From Pseudomonas alkylphenolica (lineage in GTDB: Bacteria; Pseudomonadota; Gammaproteobacteria; Pseudomonadales; Pseudomonadaceae), in the NCBI RefSeq assembly GCF_000746525.1, contig NZ_CP009048.1, positions 2,783,501 through 2,847,500 of the forward strand: 64,000 bases of DNA, read 5' to 3'. Below are positions 33,076 to 42,943 of this stretch, piece after piece; positions within the stretch are counted from its first letter, which is position 1; each line of letters opens with the position of its first letter. The notes below the pieces were generated by a model. The model was not told where the DNA came from, did not search any database, and worked only from the letters and a program-made list of their open reading frames with translations. The position numbers were made by a program, and so were the translations under genes.

Positions 33076-35292
33076 ATGAAATCCCCTACACACTTCACCG
33101 CGCCAACACTGCTCGGTTGTGCCGTGCTAACTGTCAGCATGCTGGCATTAGCAGAAGGCAACCCGGATCGCGAGATTTACTTTGGGCAGACGCATTCGCA
33201 CAGTTCCTGGTCGATTGATGCCTATTTGATCGGCAACCACCAGGTCGATCCCGAGCAGACGTACCAATACTCACTTGGGATGCCGATCAAGCATCCAATG
33301 GGGTTTGAAGTGCAGCTCAAGGGTCGCCCGCTGGATTTCCATGGCGTGACCGACCACTCGGAATACGTGGGCGTGATCGCCCTGGCCAACGATCCGAAGT
33401 CAGACTTCAGCAAGCAGCCCATCGCGCAAAAGCTGATTGTCAAAACCCCGGAAGATTTCAACCGGGTGTTCAAATGGATCGCCGGCAGCTTGAGCCACCC
33501 GATCAAGGAGCTGATTGATCCGAAGGTTGCCGGCAATATCTGGCAGCAGAACATCGCCGTCGCCGACAAGTACTACAAGCCCGGCAAGTTCACCACGTTT
33601 GTCGCGTATGAATGGACCTCAGCCCCCAACAATCAAAACATGCACCGCAATGTGTTTTTCCGCGACTCGAAGAAGGTGCCGGACCTACCCTTCACGGCCA
33701 TCGATTCGGACAAACCCGAAGATTTGTGGGGCTGGATGGACGATCAACGCAAAAAAGGCAACGAAGTGCTGGCAATCTCCCACAATGCCAACCTCAGCAA
33801 CGGCCTGATGTTTCCGGTGGACGTAGATGACCGTGGTCGCCCCATCGATGCCGCCTGGGCCGAGACGCGGATGCGCAATGAATCCCTCACTGAAATTCAC
33901 CAGGTCAAGGGCACCTCGGAAACCCATCCTGAACTGTCGCCGACCGACGAGTTTGCCAATTATGAAATCATGAATTTCCTGCTTGGCATGGACAACAGCA
34001 CATCGAAACTCAATGGCAGCTACATCAGGCAAGCCTGGCAAAACGGCATGGCCTTGCAGGAGAACCGTGGCTACAACCCCTACAAAATGGGCGTGGTCGG
34101 CGCCAGCGACTCGCACAACGGGGTGATCCCCTATTCGCAGGACAACAACTTCGGTTCCCACGGCTTTACCGACAGCACCCCGGCGGCGCGCATTTCTGGC
34201 AAACAGAACTCGGGCATGGTGGCGTTGCAAACCAGCACATCCGGTTTGGCTGGCGTTTGGGCTGAGGAAAACACCCGTGAATCGATCTTCGATGCCATGA
34301 AGCGTAAAGAAGTCTATGGCACCAGCGGCGTGCGGATCCCCGTGCGTATGTTTGGTGGCTGGGGCTTCGACAACAGTCTGTGGAACGATAAAGACTGGGT
34401 GCATGCCGCTTATGCCAAGGGCGTTCCCATGGGCAGCGATTTGTCAGCAAAACAGGGCAAGCAGGTGCCGTCCTTCGTGGTGTGGGCGGTCAAGGATGTC
34501 GACGATGGCAACCTCGATCGAATCCAGATCATCAAGGGCTGGACCAAAAACGGCCAGACCTTTGAGAGGATCTACGACGTCGCCTGGTCCGGTGATCGCC
34601 AACCGGACCCGGTCACCGGCCAAGTCCCGCCGGTAAGCTCGACGGTCGATGTTTCCAAGGCGACTTACACCAATACCATCGGTGCCACAGAGCTGAAAAA
34701 AGTTTGGGTCGATCCGGATTTCGATCCGGCCCAGCACGCGTTCTACTACGCCCGCGTGCTACAGATCCCGACACCGCGTTGGAGTACCTATGACGCGGCC
34801 AAGCTGCAAGTACCACCGCCGGCCGACGTTTCGGCCACCGTCCAGGAACGCGCGTGGACTTCGCCGATCTGGTACACACCGAATGCTGAGGACAGCAAGC
34901 TTGTCACTGGTGGCAAAACCATCGATCAGCTGAAAACCGAAGGTGCCAAAGCGCTCACTAACGAGCAGTTGCAAGCCTACGTGGAGGGCAAAACATTGAA
35001 GGTGCGCAACACGGTCACCGACCAGACGTTTGAAATCGTTTATGGCTCCGACGGGCAACGCCTGATCACCAGTGTCGATGGCAAGCCGCCTGCGCAAGGG
35101 GAATACCTAAACATGCTGCATGACGGACAGTTTGGCGTGCCGGCCAAATATGAAATCAAGGATGGGCATCTAATGACAACGCTCAGCGGCACACCCTTCG
35201 AGGTCACGGTATTCGAGCAAAACGGCAAATACATGGCGGCTCGCAGCAACGAGTTCGGCTACGTGAATTATGAGGTTGAGGAGGTCAAGTAG
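33076..35292 (+). CDS. DUF3604 (PHP-like) exported protein
   Basis: The product is a 738-residue exported protein (signal peptide about 1-26) of the DUF3604 family. The N-terminal FGQTHSHSSWSIDAY and later DFHGVTDHSEYVGV carry the His/Asp residues of a PHP-like metal site. VVGASDSHNGVIP and FDAMKRKEVYGTSGVRIPVR are further family hallmarks. Residues from about 610 form an extra C-terminal part. The family's reaction is unknown; metal-dependent hydrolysis in the periplasm is a reasonable inference. ATG at 33076 follows GGAGACGTGGAAT. A hairpin at 35301-35333 follows the stop. Confidence 0.88.
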   Translation: MKSPTHFTAPTLLGCAVLTVSMLALAEGNPDREIYFGQTHSHSSWSIDAYLIGNHQVDPEQTYQYSLGMPIKHPMGFEVQLKGRPLDFHGVTDHSEYVGVIALANDPKSDFSKQPIAQKLIVKTPEDFNRVFKWIAGSLSHPIKELIDPKVAGNIWQQNIAVADKYYKPGKFTTFVAYEWTSAPNNQNMHRNVFFRDSKKVPDLPFTAIDSDKPEDLWGWMDDQRKKGNEVLAISHNANLSNGLMFPVDVDDRGRPIDAAWAETRMRNESLTEIHQVKGTSETHPELSPTDEFANYEIMNFLLGMDNSTSKLNGSYIRQAWQNGMALQENRGYNPYKMGVVGASDSHNGVIPYSQDNNFGSHGFTDSTPAARISGKQNSGMVALQTSTSGLAGVWAEENTRESIFDAMKRKEVYGTSGVRIPVRMFGGWGFDNSLWNDKDWVHAAYAKGVPMGSDLSAKQGKQVPSFVVWAVKDVDDGNLDRIQIIKGWTKNGQTFERIYDVAWSGDRQPDPVTGQVPPVSSTVDVSKATYTNTIGATELKKVWVDPDFDPAQHAFYYARVLQIPTPRWSTYDAAKLQVPPPADVSATVQERAWTSPIWYTPNAEDSKLVTGGKTIDQLKTEGAKALTNEQLQAYVEGKTLKVRNTVTDQTFEIVYGSDGQRLITSVDGKPPAQGEYLNMLHDGQFGVPAKYEIKDGHLMTTLSGTPFEVTVFEQNGKYMAARSNEFGYVNYEVEEVK

Positions 35293-35300
35293 CGCCGAGG

Positions 35301-35333
35301 CCAGCACCGATGTTCTGCATCCATCGGTGCTGG
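35301..35333. terminator. Hairpin after the DUF3604 gene
   Basis: CCAGCACCGATG and CATCGGTGCTGG form a perfect 12-bp stem around a 9-base loop, nine bases past the stop codon. There is no good T-tract, so it may be a weak terminator or an mRNA-stabilising hairpin before the porin gene. Confidence 0.55.
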
Positions 35334-35445
35334 AAGATTGACGCGGAATGACTGATCAAGAGGGTGCGAGGGGCAACTATTGATGAGTCCATCGACAGGT
35401 GGACATCAGATACGCTAATTCAAAAATGGATTTGCCGAGGTAGTT

Positions 35446-36714
35446 ATGCAAGCCAGAACAACCGCCTTGCCCGCCCTTACGCTCCTTGCGTTTTGCTGTC
35501 AGCAAGCGTGGGCTGGCGGCATCATGCTCTACGAAATCGGCACCGATAACGCCGGCCTCGCCAACGCCGGTGTAGCCGCCCGCGCTCAGGGCCCTTCGAC
35601 AATCGCCAGTAACCCAGCGGGCATGAGCTACCTGCCGGGCACGCAGATCACCGGCGGTTTGCAAGTGCTTTACGGTGACCTGACCTTCGATCGAGGTTCC
35701 GGCACCAGTGACCCCGGTAGCGGAAGTGGCAACGCCCTCGATCCAATTCCCGGCGGCAGCTTCTTCATCACGCATGAGATTGACGATCACTGGAGTATCG
35801 GTTTCGGCCAGTACGGCGATTTCGGCCTGGCGGTCAATTATGACAACGACTGGTCCGGGCGTTACTTCGCGCAAAACTCCAGCCTGCTCGGTTTGTCCCT
35901 GGTGCCCAGCGTGGCGTACCGCTTCAACGAACAATGGTCGGTGGGGGTGGGCATCAAGGCCATGTACGGCATGTTGCAGGCGCAAACGGCTATCGACCGC
36001 TCCCCCTTCGGTTTCACCGACCGCACGGACGGTCAGTACAAATACGAGGATGGCACCTGGGGCTATGGCGCCAACGTTGGGGTGATCTACGCCCCGCAAG
36101 CCGGCACGCGCATCGGCCTTACCTATACCAGCAAAGTCGACCTGAACTTCGAAGACCGGCTGGATGTGAAAGGCGACGGCCGTCTGCTGGGGCGCGTCAA
36201 CAACACCAACACCAAACTCGACACGACAGTACCGCAGACCGTGACCCTGAGCCTTTTCCAGCAACTGGACCGGCAATGGGCGTTACTGGCCTCAGCCAAC
36301 TGGCAGGACTGGTCGGAGTTCGGCGATATCGGCGTACAGGTCGACACCACCGCATTCGGGGCGCAATCGAAATCGGTCGACACCGGTTTCAAGGACACCT
36401 GGCACTTGTCACTTGGCGCGCAGTACCAAGCCACTGAGCAATGGCTGTGGAATGTTGGTGTGGCCTACGACAGTAGCGCAGTCTCAGACAGCAAACGCAG
36501 CGTAATCGTGCCCATGGGCGAATCTTGGCGGATTGCCACAGGAGCCACCTATGCTCTGAACAGAGACACCGATGTCAATGTCAGCTGGGCCATGGTCTGG
36601 CTTGGCGAAATGCCGGTGGACCAGACCAAGTCGATCTCGGGCAATCAAATCTCCGGCCAGTTCGACAATGCCTGGATTCAAGCGCTGACCGGCAACATGA
36701 CCTGGCGATTCTGA
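35446..36714 (+). CDS. FadL/OmpP1-type outer-membrane transport protein
   Basis: The product is a 422-residue outer-membrane beta-barrel protein with a signal peptide (about 1-24, cleaved at AWA-GG). The N-terminal plug region GGIMLYEIGTDNAGLANAG...ASNPAGMSYLPGTQ with its NPA motif is typical of FadL/TodX. The barrel ends in ...NMTWRF with the terminal phenylalanine used for outer-membrane assembly. Such porins pass long-chain fatty acids or aromatic hydrophobic compounds. ATG at 35446 follows GAGGTAGTT. It is likely the uptake route for the substrate of this cluster. Confidence 0.9.
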   Translation: MQARTTALPALTLLAFCCQQAWAGGIMLYEIGTDNAGLANAGVAARAQGPSTIASNPAGMSYLPGTQITGGLQVLYGDLTFDRGSGTSDPGSGSGNALDPIPGGSFFITHEIDDHWSIGFGQYGDFGLAVNYDNDWSGRYFAQNSSLLGLSLVPSVAYRFNEQWSVGVGIKAMYGMLQAQTAIDRSPFGFTDRTDGQYKYEDGTWGYGANVGVIYAPQAGTRIGLTYTSKVDLNFEDRLDVKGDGRLLGRVNNTNTKLDTTVPQTVTLSLFQQLDRQWALLASANWQDWSEFGDIGVQVDTTAFGAQSKSVDTGFKDTWHLSLGAQYQATEQWLWNVGVAYDSSAVSDSKRSVIVPMGESWRIATGATYALNRDTDVNVSWAMVWLGEMPVDQTKSISGNQISGQFDNAWIQALTGNMTWRF

Positions 36715-36762
36715 AGCGTTGCTAACGAAAAAAACAACTTTATCCATGGAGCACCCACCACT

Positions 36763-37440
36763 ATGAACCTGTCCCTAAACCTGCCCGTCGTTGCCGCACT
36801 GGCCGGTCTGTTGCTCGGCGGTTGCACCTCGCAAGTCACCGAACAAGATCAATACTCCGGCTTCCTCCCCAACTACAACAATCTGCAAGAAGTAACGACT
36901 ACCACTGGCGAGAAAGCCATGCGTTGGGTGAGTCCGTCATGGAACCCTAATGCGTATGACACAGTAGTGTTCAACAAACTAGAACTCTATCCGGCGCCCA
37001 AACCCAACGAGCGGGTCAACCAGCAGACACTCGACGAATTGCAGAACTACATGACCAACAAGGCCAAAGGCGTGCTGGACCAGAAATACCGAGTGGTATC
37101 GAACGAAAGCGCAGCACCCGTCGGGTCAACCCCTCTGATCCTTCGCGCAGCGATCACCGGGGTGAGCGCCTCGAATGAAGGCATGAAATGGTATGAAGTG
37201 GTGCCGGTTGCGGCCGTAGTCGGGGCGACCCAAGCTGCCACTGGTCATCGTGATCAGGACACTAACCTGTTCATCGAAGCCGAGTTCATCGACGCGAAAA
37301 CCAATCAGACCGTGGCCAAAGTAGTGCGCAAGGTCTTTGGCAGCCAGCTTTCGAACGAGAGCCAGAAAATCACCACGAAGGATTTCAAAGCCGCGATCGA
37401 TAAATTGAATGCTGATCTCCGGGCGTTTATCCGCAGTTGA
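36763..37440 (+). CDS. DUF3313 lipoprotein
   Basis: The product is a 225-residue lipoprotein with a signal peptide and lipobox LLGGC (Cys at about residue 21). The SGFLPNYNNLQEV start and VVPVAAVVGATQAATGHRDQDTNLFIEAEFIDA segment are typical of DUF3313. The function is unknown. It lies 48 bases after the porin gene, so the two are probably co-transcribed. Confidence 0.85.
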   Translation: MNLSLNLPVVAALAGLLLGGCTSQVTEQDQYSGFLPNYNNLQEVTTTTGEKAMRWVSPSWNPNAYDTVVFNKLELYPAPKPNERVNQQTLDELQNYMTNKAKGVLDQKYRVVSNESAAPVGSTPLILRAAITGVSASNEGMKWYEVVPVAAVVGATQAATGHRDQDTNLFIEAEFIDAKTNQTVAKVVRKVFGSQLSNESQKITTKDFKAAIDKLNADLRAFIRS

Positions 37441-37575
37441 TTTCTGGCGCAGACGACCGCTTATGTCGGGGTCGAGCATCCCGCACCGACCCTGCCCAAC
37501 GAAGCCCAGGTATTACGCACAGAACCGACGCGCCCCAATGTGCGGCTGCTCGAAATCCTGCTTGATGCCACGATC

Positions 37576-37755
37576 ATGAAACGATTCATCGAAGGTGAGA
37601 CTCGGACGCAAGTGACGCTTCTGCCGGAGTGCCTGGACGATTACGTAGCCGAAGAAAGTCCAGTCCGAGTGGTCGACGTTTTCGCCGATGAACTCGACCT
37701 GGGTGTACTTGGGTTTGAAAGTGTTGATCCTGCTGCAACGGGGCGTCCGGTCCAC
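37576..37755 (+). pseudogene. IS1182 transposase, N-terminal fragment
   Basis: The 60 codons from ATG 37576 (MKRFIEGETRTQVTLLPECL..., ADELDLGVLGFE) match the start of the IS1182 transposase at 28354-29459 but are clearly diverged from it. After about residue 60 the frame continues into an unrelated sequence, the tail of a K+ channel gene. It is a fossil of a second IS1182. Confidence 0.8.
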
Positions 37756-37760
37756 CATCC

Positions 37761-37842
37761 TGTGATAGCGCGGCTTGCCGGTCTTTATCCATCGAATCAG
37801 ACCAGGTGACTCTCGATTTCCCTAAGCCACCACCGGACATTA
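37761..37842 (+). pseudogene. 3' end of a second K+ channel gene
   Basis: TGTGATAGCGCGGCTTGCCG and the next bases match, on the opposite strand, the end of the channel gene at 25171-25869. This includes the last codons (VIARLAGLYP..QT) and about 40 bases past its stop. Identity is about 85% by eye. It is fused in frame to the IS1182 fragment, so the reading frame 37576-37809 is a chimera and not a real gene. Confidence 0.8.
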
Positions 37843-37909
37843 GTAAACAACCAGCATCAGACAAATGCCTCACTAATGCATGAATGGAATGTAGCGTAAG
37901 CCCTAAGTT

Positions 37910-38100
37910 TCAAAGCCCTCCGCCGAAGCGATACTGCCAGACTATGCCAATGACATCGTACTCGCTGCCCGTGCGAGTATGTCCGCCATTACTCGCATTC
38001 AGCTTCACCGAATGGTTCCGGTTCAACGGCAGCGTGAGGGTGCATCCGTAGCGTGTATTTTCCTGAAAGTCGTGGTTACCGACGCCATCGACTGAAGTAC
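37910..38100 (-). pseudogene. Transporter-like outer-membrane protein, C-terminal part
   Basis: From 38100 to the stop at 37910 the minus strand reads TSVDGVGNHDFQENTRYGCT, then LPLNRNHSVKLNASNGG and IVWQYRFGGGL. This is the C-terminal quarter of an outer-membrane protein family often annotated 'transporter'. The missing upstream part of the same family is at 45265-45566, and the two join in frame at a shared 10-base sequence. Confidence 0.72.
38091..38100. repeat. 10-bp direct repeat at left junction of inserted block
   Basis: ACTGAAGTAC occurs here and again at 45265-45274 in the same orientation, exactly where the two halves of the transporter gene stop matching their family. It may be a target-site duplication or the trace of recombination at a short homology. 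Confidence 0.6.
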
Positions 38101-38203
38101 GTATCCGTCCGGCCAAGTCATCTACTCCCCCCCGCAAAGCCAAGACATGGTGTGCACTTAAATTTAAGTGGGCACCAGTTCTAGCCTTTTAAGCGGGTAT
38201 TTC

Positions 38204-38536
38204 ATGCAGCCACAACGCCGTTCCTACTCTAAGTCCTTCAAAGCCCAGGTCATTCAAGAGTGTGCTCAGCCCGGCGCTTCGATTGCCAGCATCGCGCTCA
38301 GCCATAGCCTCAACGCAAACCTCGTGCACAAATGGATTCGGGTGCAAGCGCAGAGAAGCACGGCGCTGCAACCTGCATTCATTCCGTTACCCATGCAGCT
38401 GGCCGTAGCATATTCGCACGCAGTAGCATCGAATATCTGCGTTGAAATCCAGCACCCGCGCGGCACCGTCAAAGTGAACTGGCCAACCGAAAGTGCTGCT
38501 GCCTGCGCGACCTTTCTTCGAGACCTACTGCGATGA
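38204..38536 (+). CDS. IS66 accessory protein TnpA-type
   Basis: The product is a 110-residue protein with a helix-turn-helix near its start (RRSYSKSFKAQVIQECAQPGA followed by SIASIALSHSLNANLVHKWIR), as in IS66 Orf1/TnpA proteins. The ATG at 38204 gives the usual MQPQRRSYS start. The stop overlaps the ATG of the TnpB-type gene by four bases. Confidence 0.85.
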   Translation: MQPQRRSYSKSFKAQVIQECAQPGASIASIALSHSLNANLVHKWIRVQAQRSTALQPAFIPLPMQLAVAYSHAVASNICVEIQHPRGTVKVNWPTESAAACATFLRDLLR

Positions 38537-38868
38537 TCCGCATCGACTCCATCTGGCTCGCCACCGAGCCGATGGACATGCGAGCTGGCACCGAGACTGC
38601 GTTGGCCAGAGTGATCTCGGTGTTCGGTGCGGCGAAGCCGCACTGTGCTTATCTGTTCGCCAACCGCCGCGCCACTCGTATGAAAGTTCTGGTGCATGAC
38701 GGCTTCGGTATCTGGCTGGCTGCTCGCCGGTTGAACCAAGGTAAGTTCCATTGGCCAAGCATTCGCCATGGCGCTGAAATAGAGTTGAATACCGAGCAAC
38801 TCCAGGCCTTGGTGTTGGGCCTGCCATGGCAGCGCGCGGGCTCCGGCGGAATGATCACACTGCTTTAA
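38533..38868 (+). CDS. tnpB: IS66 accessory protein TnpB
   Basis: The product is a 111-residue protein of the IS66 Orf2 family: IWLATEPMDMRAGTETALARV, AYLFANRRATRMKVLVHDGFG, then LNQGKFHWP. It is complete and in the normal position between the other two IS66 genes. Its exact role in transposition is not settled in the family. Confidence 0.9.
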   Translation: MIRIDSIWLATEPMDMRAGTETALARVISVFGAAKPHCAYLFANRRATRMKVLVHDGFGIWLAARRLNQGKFHWPSIRHGAEIELNTEQLQALVLGLPWQRAGSGGMITLL

Positions 38869-38929
38869 CCGCTGCCATTAGCCTATCGGCCTATCGCCGC
38901 GAATTACCTGGTTTGGCAAAATCGGCACA

Positions 38930-39917
38930 ATGACTTCGCTCCCCAATCTCGATCACCTTACCCCTGAACAACTGCGCACTTTGGCGGCGCAGTTAATACA
39001 GCGTGTCGAGACACTCGACCAGCAAGTCGAGACGGTGGGCAAGACGGTCGAGACCATGGGCAAGAAGATCAACCGCGACCAGGCGGTTATCGAGAAATTG
39101 ACCCATGAGATCGCGCAACTCAAGCGCTTGAAGTTTGCCAAACGTAGCGAGCAGTTGAATCCGCAGCAGGTCAGCTTGCTCGATGACTTGATCGATACCG
39201 ATATCGCGGCGATTGAAGCTGAGCTTCAAGCCTTGCAAACAGCCCCTACGCCGACCGAGAAAAAGCAAAAGCCCAAGCGCACCGCATTGCCGGCAGAATT
39301 TCCACGCACGTTGATCCATCACGAACCGGACAACACCCACTGCCAATGCGGCTGTGCACTCAAGCGCATCGGTGAGGATGTCAGCGAGAAGCTGGACTAC
39401 ACGCCCGGCGTATTTACCGTCGAGCGCCATGTCCGTGGCAAGTGGGTATGCGATGACTGCGAAACGCTGATCCAGGCACCCGTTCCGGCACAGGTCATCG
39501 ACAAGGGCATCCCGACCGCCGGACTACTTGCCCACGTCATGGATGAATATGCTGCATGCCTGGATGCTCGCCCAGCGCGACCTCGTGCCCGAGGGGGCGG
39601 CTATCAGCAAAGCACTCGATTACAGCCTGAAACGCTGGTCAGCGCTGTCGCGCTACCTAGATGACGGGGCCGTCCCCATTGACAACAATTGGGCCGAGAA
39701 CCAGATCCGACCATGGGCGTTAGGGCGTAAGAACTGGCTCTTCGCAGGATCACTGCGCAGCGGAAAACGCGCGGCGGCGATCATGAGTTTGATCCAATCG
39801 GCGCGCATGAATGGGCATGATCCGTATGCGTATCTGAAGGATGTACTGACTCGGCTGCCGACGCAGCGGGCGAGTGAGATTGGCCAATTGCTGCCGCATC
39901 AGTGGGTAACTGCATAA
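38930..39917 (+). pseudogene. IS66 transposase TnpC, internally deleted and frameshifted
   Basis: The N-terminal part (38930 to about 39555) has the coiled-coil leader, the IS66 zinc-binding region (HCQCGCALKRIGEDVSEKLDY) and VCDDCETLIQAP. Near 39560 the match jumps and changes frame to the C-terminus (WMLAQRDLVPEG, VPIDNNWAENQIRPWALGRKNWLF, ending PHQWVTA). About 190 residues holding most of the DDE core are missing, so it is inactive. Confidence 0.86.
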
Positions 39918-40042
39918 CTTAAGCAGGGAGACTTCGGCATACGCTTACCCTGATTCTACTCATGCGCCGTATCAAAAAATCAGGCCATGAGCCAACCGAA
40001 GATCGATTTGCTTCATGGCATTACGCATATACGACGAATCCG

Positions 40043-40363
40043 TCATGCAGGGCGATCGGGATATTTCGTCTGATTATCGGGTAGACCATCGTGCTCCTCT
40101 TGGCTGTTGCGAGCGCTGGTGTGCTGATGGCCACAGCAATTGTCATGTTCACCACTTTCACCGTATTCATGTCCGCCATGCCCATGCCCACGGTGCATGA
40201 AAAAGTGCATCAGTGGACAGGCCAGTAGTAGCAGGAATGGCAGATATGGAAGGACGTGAGCCCTGTGCTCGGTGAACAGGAAATAACCGGCGATGGCAAG
40301 GAAGCCTAAAAAGTACCAGTTGGTACCCCTTGCGCGGTGTTGGGGCAAGTTATGTTGATTCAT
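40043..40363 (-). CDS. DUF2933 membrane protein
   Basis: The product is a 106-residue protein with two membrane segments (WYFLGFLAIAGYFLFTEH and VLPYLPFLLLLACPLMHFFMH) and a His-rich C-terminus (HRGHGHGGHEY, HDNCCGHQH). DUF2933 proteins commonly accompany copper or heavy-metal ATPases. The His and Cys residues suggest metal binding. It is the last gene of the minus-strand copper cluster, 156 bases after the small membrane protein gene. Confidence 0.83.
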   Translation of the reverse strand: MNQHNLPQHRARGTNWYFLGFLAIAGYFLFTEHRAHVLPYLPFLLLLACPLMHFFMHRGHGHGGHEYGESGEHDNCCGHQHTSARNSQEEHDGLPDNQTKYPDRPA

Positions 40364-40519
40364 GATGGCACTCCTTGGAGGGAACGGGAGGGACGGCTAT
40401 AACGCAAGGCCACTTCCAATTCAGCTGAAACGCTATCGCAGGTGTGAGCATAGCGAGCCACAGCATCGGTTTACCTGTCCAATGCGTCGGGAATTTAGGG
40501 TGGTGAGTCGCATAAAGTA

Positions 40520-40738
40520 TCAAGGCAGATTCTTCCTTTTCAGTTGCCGATTAGCCTCGGCCATGTCCTTATCAAATTGGCGGACGCCACGGAAAAGTTG
40601 CACTCCGACCAAGACCGGGCACAGCAGGAAAATCGCTGCTATGACAAACGATTTTCCGGTCAGCCCCAACAGGTAAAGCACGGTGGCGATGCCCACAACA
40701 CTCACCAGGAGGCAGATAATTAAAACTTCGCGGTTCAT
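40520..40738 (-). CDS. Small two-helix membrane protein of the copper cluster
   Basis: The product is a 72-residue protein with two hydrophobic segments ([22 protein letters not shown] and [19 protein letters not shown]) and a basic tail. The ATG overlaps the ATPase stop (ATGA), so translation is coupled. I do not recognise a named family; similar small proteins accompany CopA-type genes. Confidence 0.72.
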   Translation of the reverse strand: MNREVLIICLLVSVVGIATVLYLLGLTGKSFVIAAIFLLCPVLVGVQLFRGVRQFDKDMAEANRQLKRKNLP

Positions 40739-42918
40739 GATTTAGCCTCCTGACTCAAGCCGATACGGGCACGTTTCAGCATCGCGGAATTGGCGATTAC
40801 CGACAGGGAGCTGAGTGCCATCGCGGCGGCAGCGATGATGGGATTAAGCAGTCCGAAGGCCGCGATTGGAATGCCGATACTGTTGTAGATGAATGCCCAG
40901 AACAGGTTCTGTTTGATCTTGACCATCGTTGCGCGCGACAGCTTGATCGCGGTGACCACGTCGCGTACGTCGTTCTTGAGCAGGATAATGCCGCCGGTTT
41001 CCTTGGCTACATCGGAACCCGAGCCAATGGCGATGCCGATGTCAGCGGTGGCCAGGGCAGGCGCATCGTTGACACCATCGCCAACCATGGCCACGACCTG
41101 CCCTTCGCTTTGCAATTGACGGATCACTGCGGCCTTGTCGTCCGGCAAGACCTCGGCAATCACTCGCTCGATGCCGACCTGCCGCGCGACCGCTTCGGCA
41201 GTACGGTGGTTGTCGCCGCTCAGTAGCACGACCTTGATGCTGCTTGCCTGCAATGCCGCAACGGCTTCAGCCGCTTCAGGTTTTATGGTATCGGCCACAG
41301 CAATTACCCCGAGCAAGCGGTCGTCGACCCCGACCAGCATAGCGGTCTTGCCATCGGCTTCCAGGCCGATGAGGTGCTCCTCGGCAGCCTCGGTCGAAAT
41401 ACCTTGGCGGGCGAATAAACGCCGGTTGCCCAGCCAGATTTTGCGACTGTCGATACTGCCTTCGATGCCGTGACCGGCGATCCCATTGATGCCGATCGCA
41501 TTCGGCAGGCTGATGCCGCGATGCCGGGCGGCGCGCACTATCGCTGCGCCGAGCGGATGTTCTGAACCGGACTCCACGGCGGCGGCGAGCATCAAGACCT
41601 CGTGTTCCGACGCTGCGCCTAGCGGGATCACATCGGTTACGTTGGGTTCGCCTCGGGTAATCGTGCCGGTTTTGTCGAACACCACCGTACTCAGTTTTTC
41701 TGCCCGCTCCAATACTTCGCCGCCGCGGATAAGGATGCCGTTATCGGCCCCCTTGCCAACACCGACCATTAACGCGGCGGGTGTCGCCACGCCCAGGGCG
41801 CAGGGGCAGGAAATGATCAAAACCGCGATAAAGGCCAATAGCCCCTGCGGAAAGTTCCCCGCGAGAGACCAGCCCAGCAGGGCCAGCAGTGCGACCGTTA
41901 CCACTGCTGGCACAAAGTAACCCGTGACCTGATCGGCCAACCGCTGGATCTGTGCCGTACTGGTCTGTGCTTCTTCGACCATCTTGATGATCTGCGCCAG
42001 TGCGGTATCGGCACCGATCCTGCTCGCCTTGAAAGTGAGCACACCACTGCCATTGAGAGTACCTCCGATCACCGGACTGCCCGGGTGTTTGTCGACCGGC
42101 ATCGACTCGCCCGTCAGCATGGACTCATCTACCGTTGACTGACCTTCACTGACATCGCCATCGGTGGGGATTTTTTCGCCAGGCTTGACTACCAGGAACT
42201 CGCCGGCCATGACGTTTTCAGCGGGCAGGTCGACCTCTTGCCCATCACGAATCACATGCGCGATCGCCGGTTTGAGATCAAGTAAGCGCCGTACTGCGGC
42301 CGAAGACTTTTTCTTGATGATCTCCTCCATGTACCTACCCAGCAGTACGAAGGCGATGATCACCGCCGACACTTCGAAATAGACGTCGCGCTCGGCCACC
42401 TTGACCGGGAGGACGTCCGGGAAAAACAACACCGCGACACTGTAGAAATAGGCGACTGACGTGCCGAGGGCGATCAAAAAATCCATGTTGATGTTACGGG
42501 TGCGAATGGCGTTCCACGCCCCTTTATAGAAACTCCAACCACCGATGAACTGCACCGGTGTTACCAGCAGGAATAGCCATATACCCCATGTGAACCAAGG
42601 GAGCGCCGGGATCGGTACCCAAGTCAGCAATGTGGCACCCGCGGCCAGCGCGATGAAGGCGCCTGCACGCAGCAGCGCCAAAGCCAGTACTCCAGTCAGG
42701 GCGATGGTGACGCGGGTTTTCATCGCCTTCAGTTCACTTTCTGGCGACTCGAAGGTGCGCAGGCAGGTATCGCTGCAAAAGTAATAGCTGCGCCCGCCAC
42801 GCTCTCGTGACAACGCTGTGGTCTTATCTACCATCATCCCGCAGATCGGATCTTTCGCCATTTTTCCTGATGCAACTGCCTGCGGATGTTGGCTGTGCTG
42901 CATGTGTGATTCGTTCAT
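40735..42918 (-). CDS. copA: Copper-translocating P1B-type ATPase with N-terminal YHS domain
   Basis: The product is a 727-residue P-type ATPase. It starts with a YHS/TRASH metal-binding domain ([11 protein letters not shown]...[13 protein letters not shown], about residues 22-62) instead of HMA domains. It then shows eight membrane helices, TGES, the CPC motif [11 protein letters not shown] (about 371), DKTGT (about 412), SEHPLG and [11 protein letters not shown] and the overall type indicate monovalent copper (or silver) transport out of the cytoplasm. ATG at 42918 follows GGAGGCAGCG. It is 25 bases behind the DUF5676 gene and coupled to the next small gene. Confidence 0.92.
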   Translation of the reverse strand: MNESHMQHSQHPQAVASGKMAKDPICGMMVDKTTALSRERGGRSYYFCSDTCLRTFESPESELKAMKTRVTIALTGVLALALLRAGAFIALAAGATLLTWVPIPALPWFTWGIWLFLLVTPVQFIGGWSFYKGAWNAIRTRNINMDFLIALGTSVAYFYSVAVLFFPDVLPVKVAERDVYFEVSAVIIAFVLLGRYMEEIIKKKSSAAVRRLLDLKPAIAHVIRDGQEVDLPAENVMAGEFLVVKPGEKIPTDGDVSEGQSTVDESMLTGESMPVDKHPGSPVIGGTLNGSGVLTFKASRIGADTALAQIIKMVEEAQTSTAQIQRLADQVTGYFVPAVVTVALLALLGWSLAGNFPQGLLAFIAVLIISCPCALGVATPAALMVGVGKGADNGILIRGGEVLERAEKLSTVVFDKTGTITRGEPNVTDVIPLGAASEHEVLMLAAAVESGSEHPLGAAIVRAARHRGISLPNAIGINGIAGHGIEGSIDSRKIWLGNRRLFARQGISTEAAEEHLIGLEADGKTAMLVGVDDRLLGVIAVADTIKPEAAEAVAALQASSIKVVLLSGDNHRTAEAVARQVGIERVIAEVLPDDKAAVIRQLQSEGQVVAMVGDGVNDAPALATADIGIAIGSGSDVAKETGGIILLKNDVRDVVTAIKLSRATMVKIKQNLFWAFIYNSIGIPIAAFGLLNPIIAAAAMALSSLSVIANSAMLKRARIGLSQEAKS

Positions 42919-42943
42919 CGCTGCCTCCTACTCGAAGCGGCTA

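Larger units (their letters stand above)
38150..39949 (+). mobile_element. IS66-family element, defective
   Basis: The three-gene IS66 order is present (TnpA-, TnpB- and TnpC-type). The right end is near 39936-39949, where the minus strand reads GTAAGCGTATGCCG, the GTAAGCG terminal type of IS66. A matching left end was not found by eye; the left limit given is approximate. The TnpC gene is internally deleted, so the element is not autonomous. Confidence 0.75.

Noticed and set aside
37576..37809. An intact 78-residue gene
   Set aside because: The frame is a chimera of an IS1182 transposase start and the tail of a K+ channel gene, so it is not a real gene.
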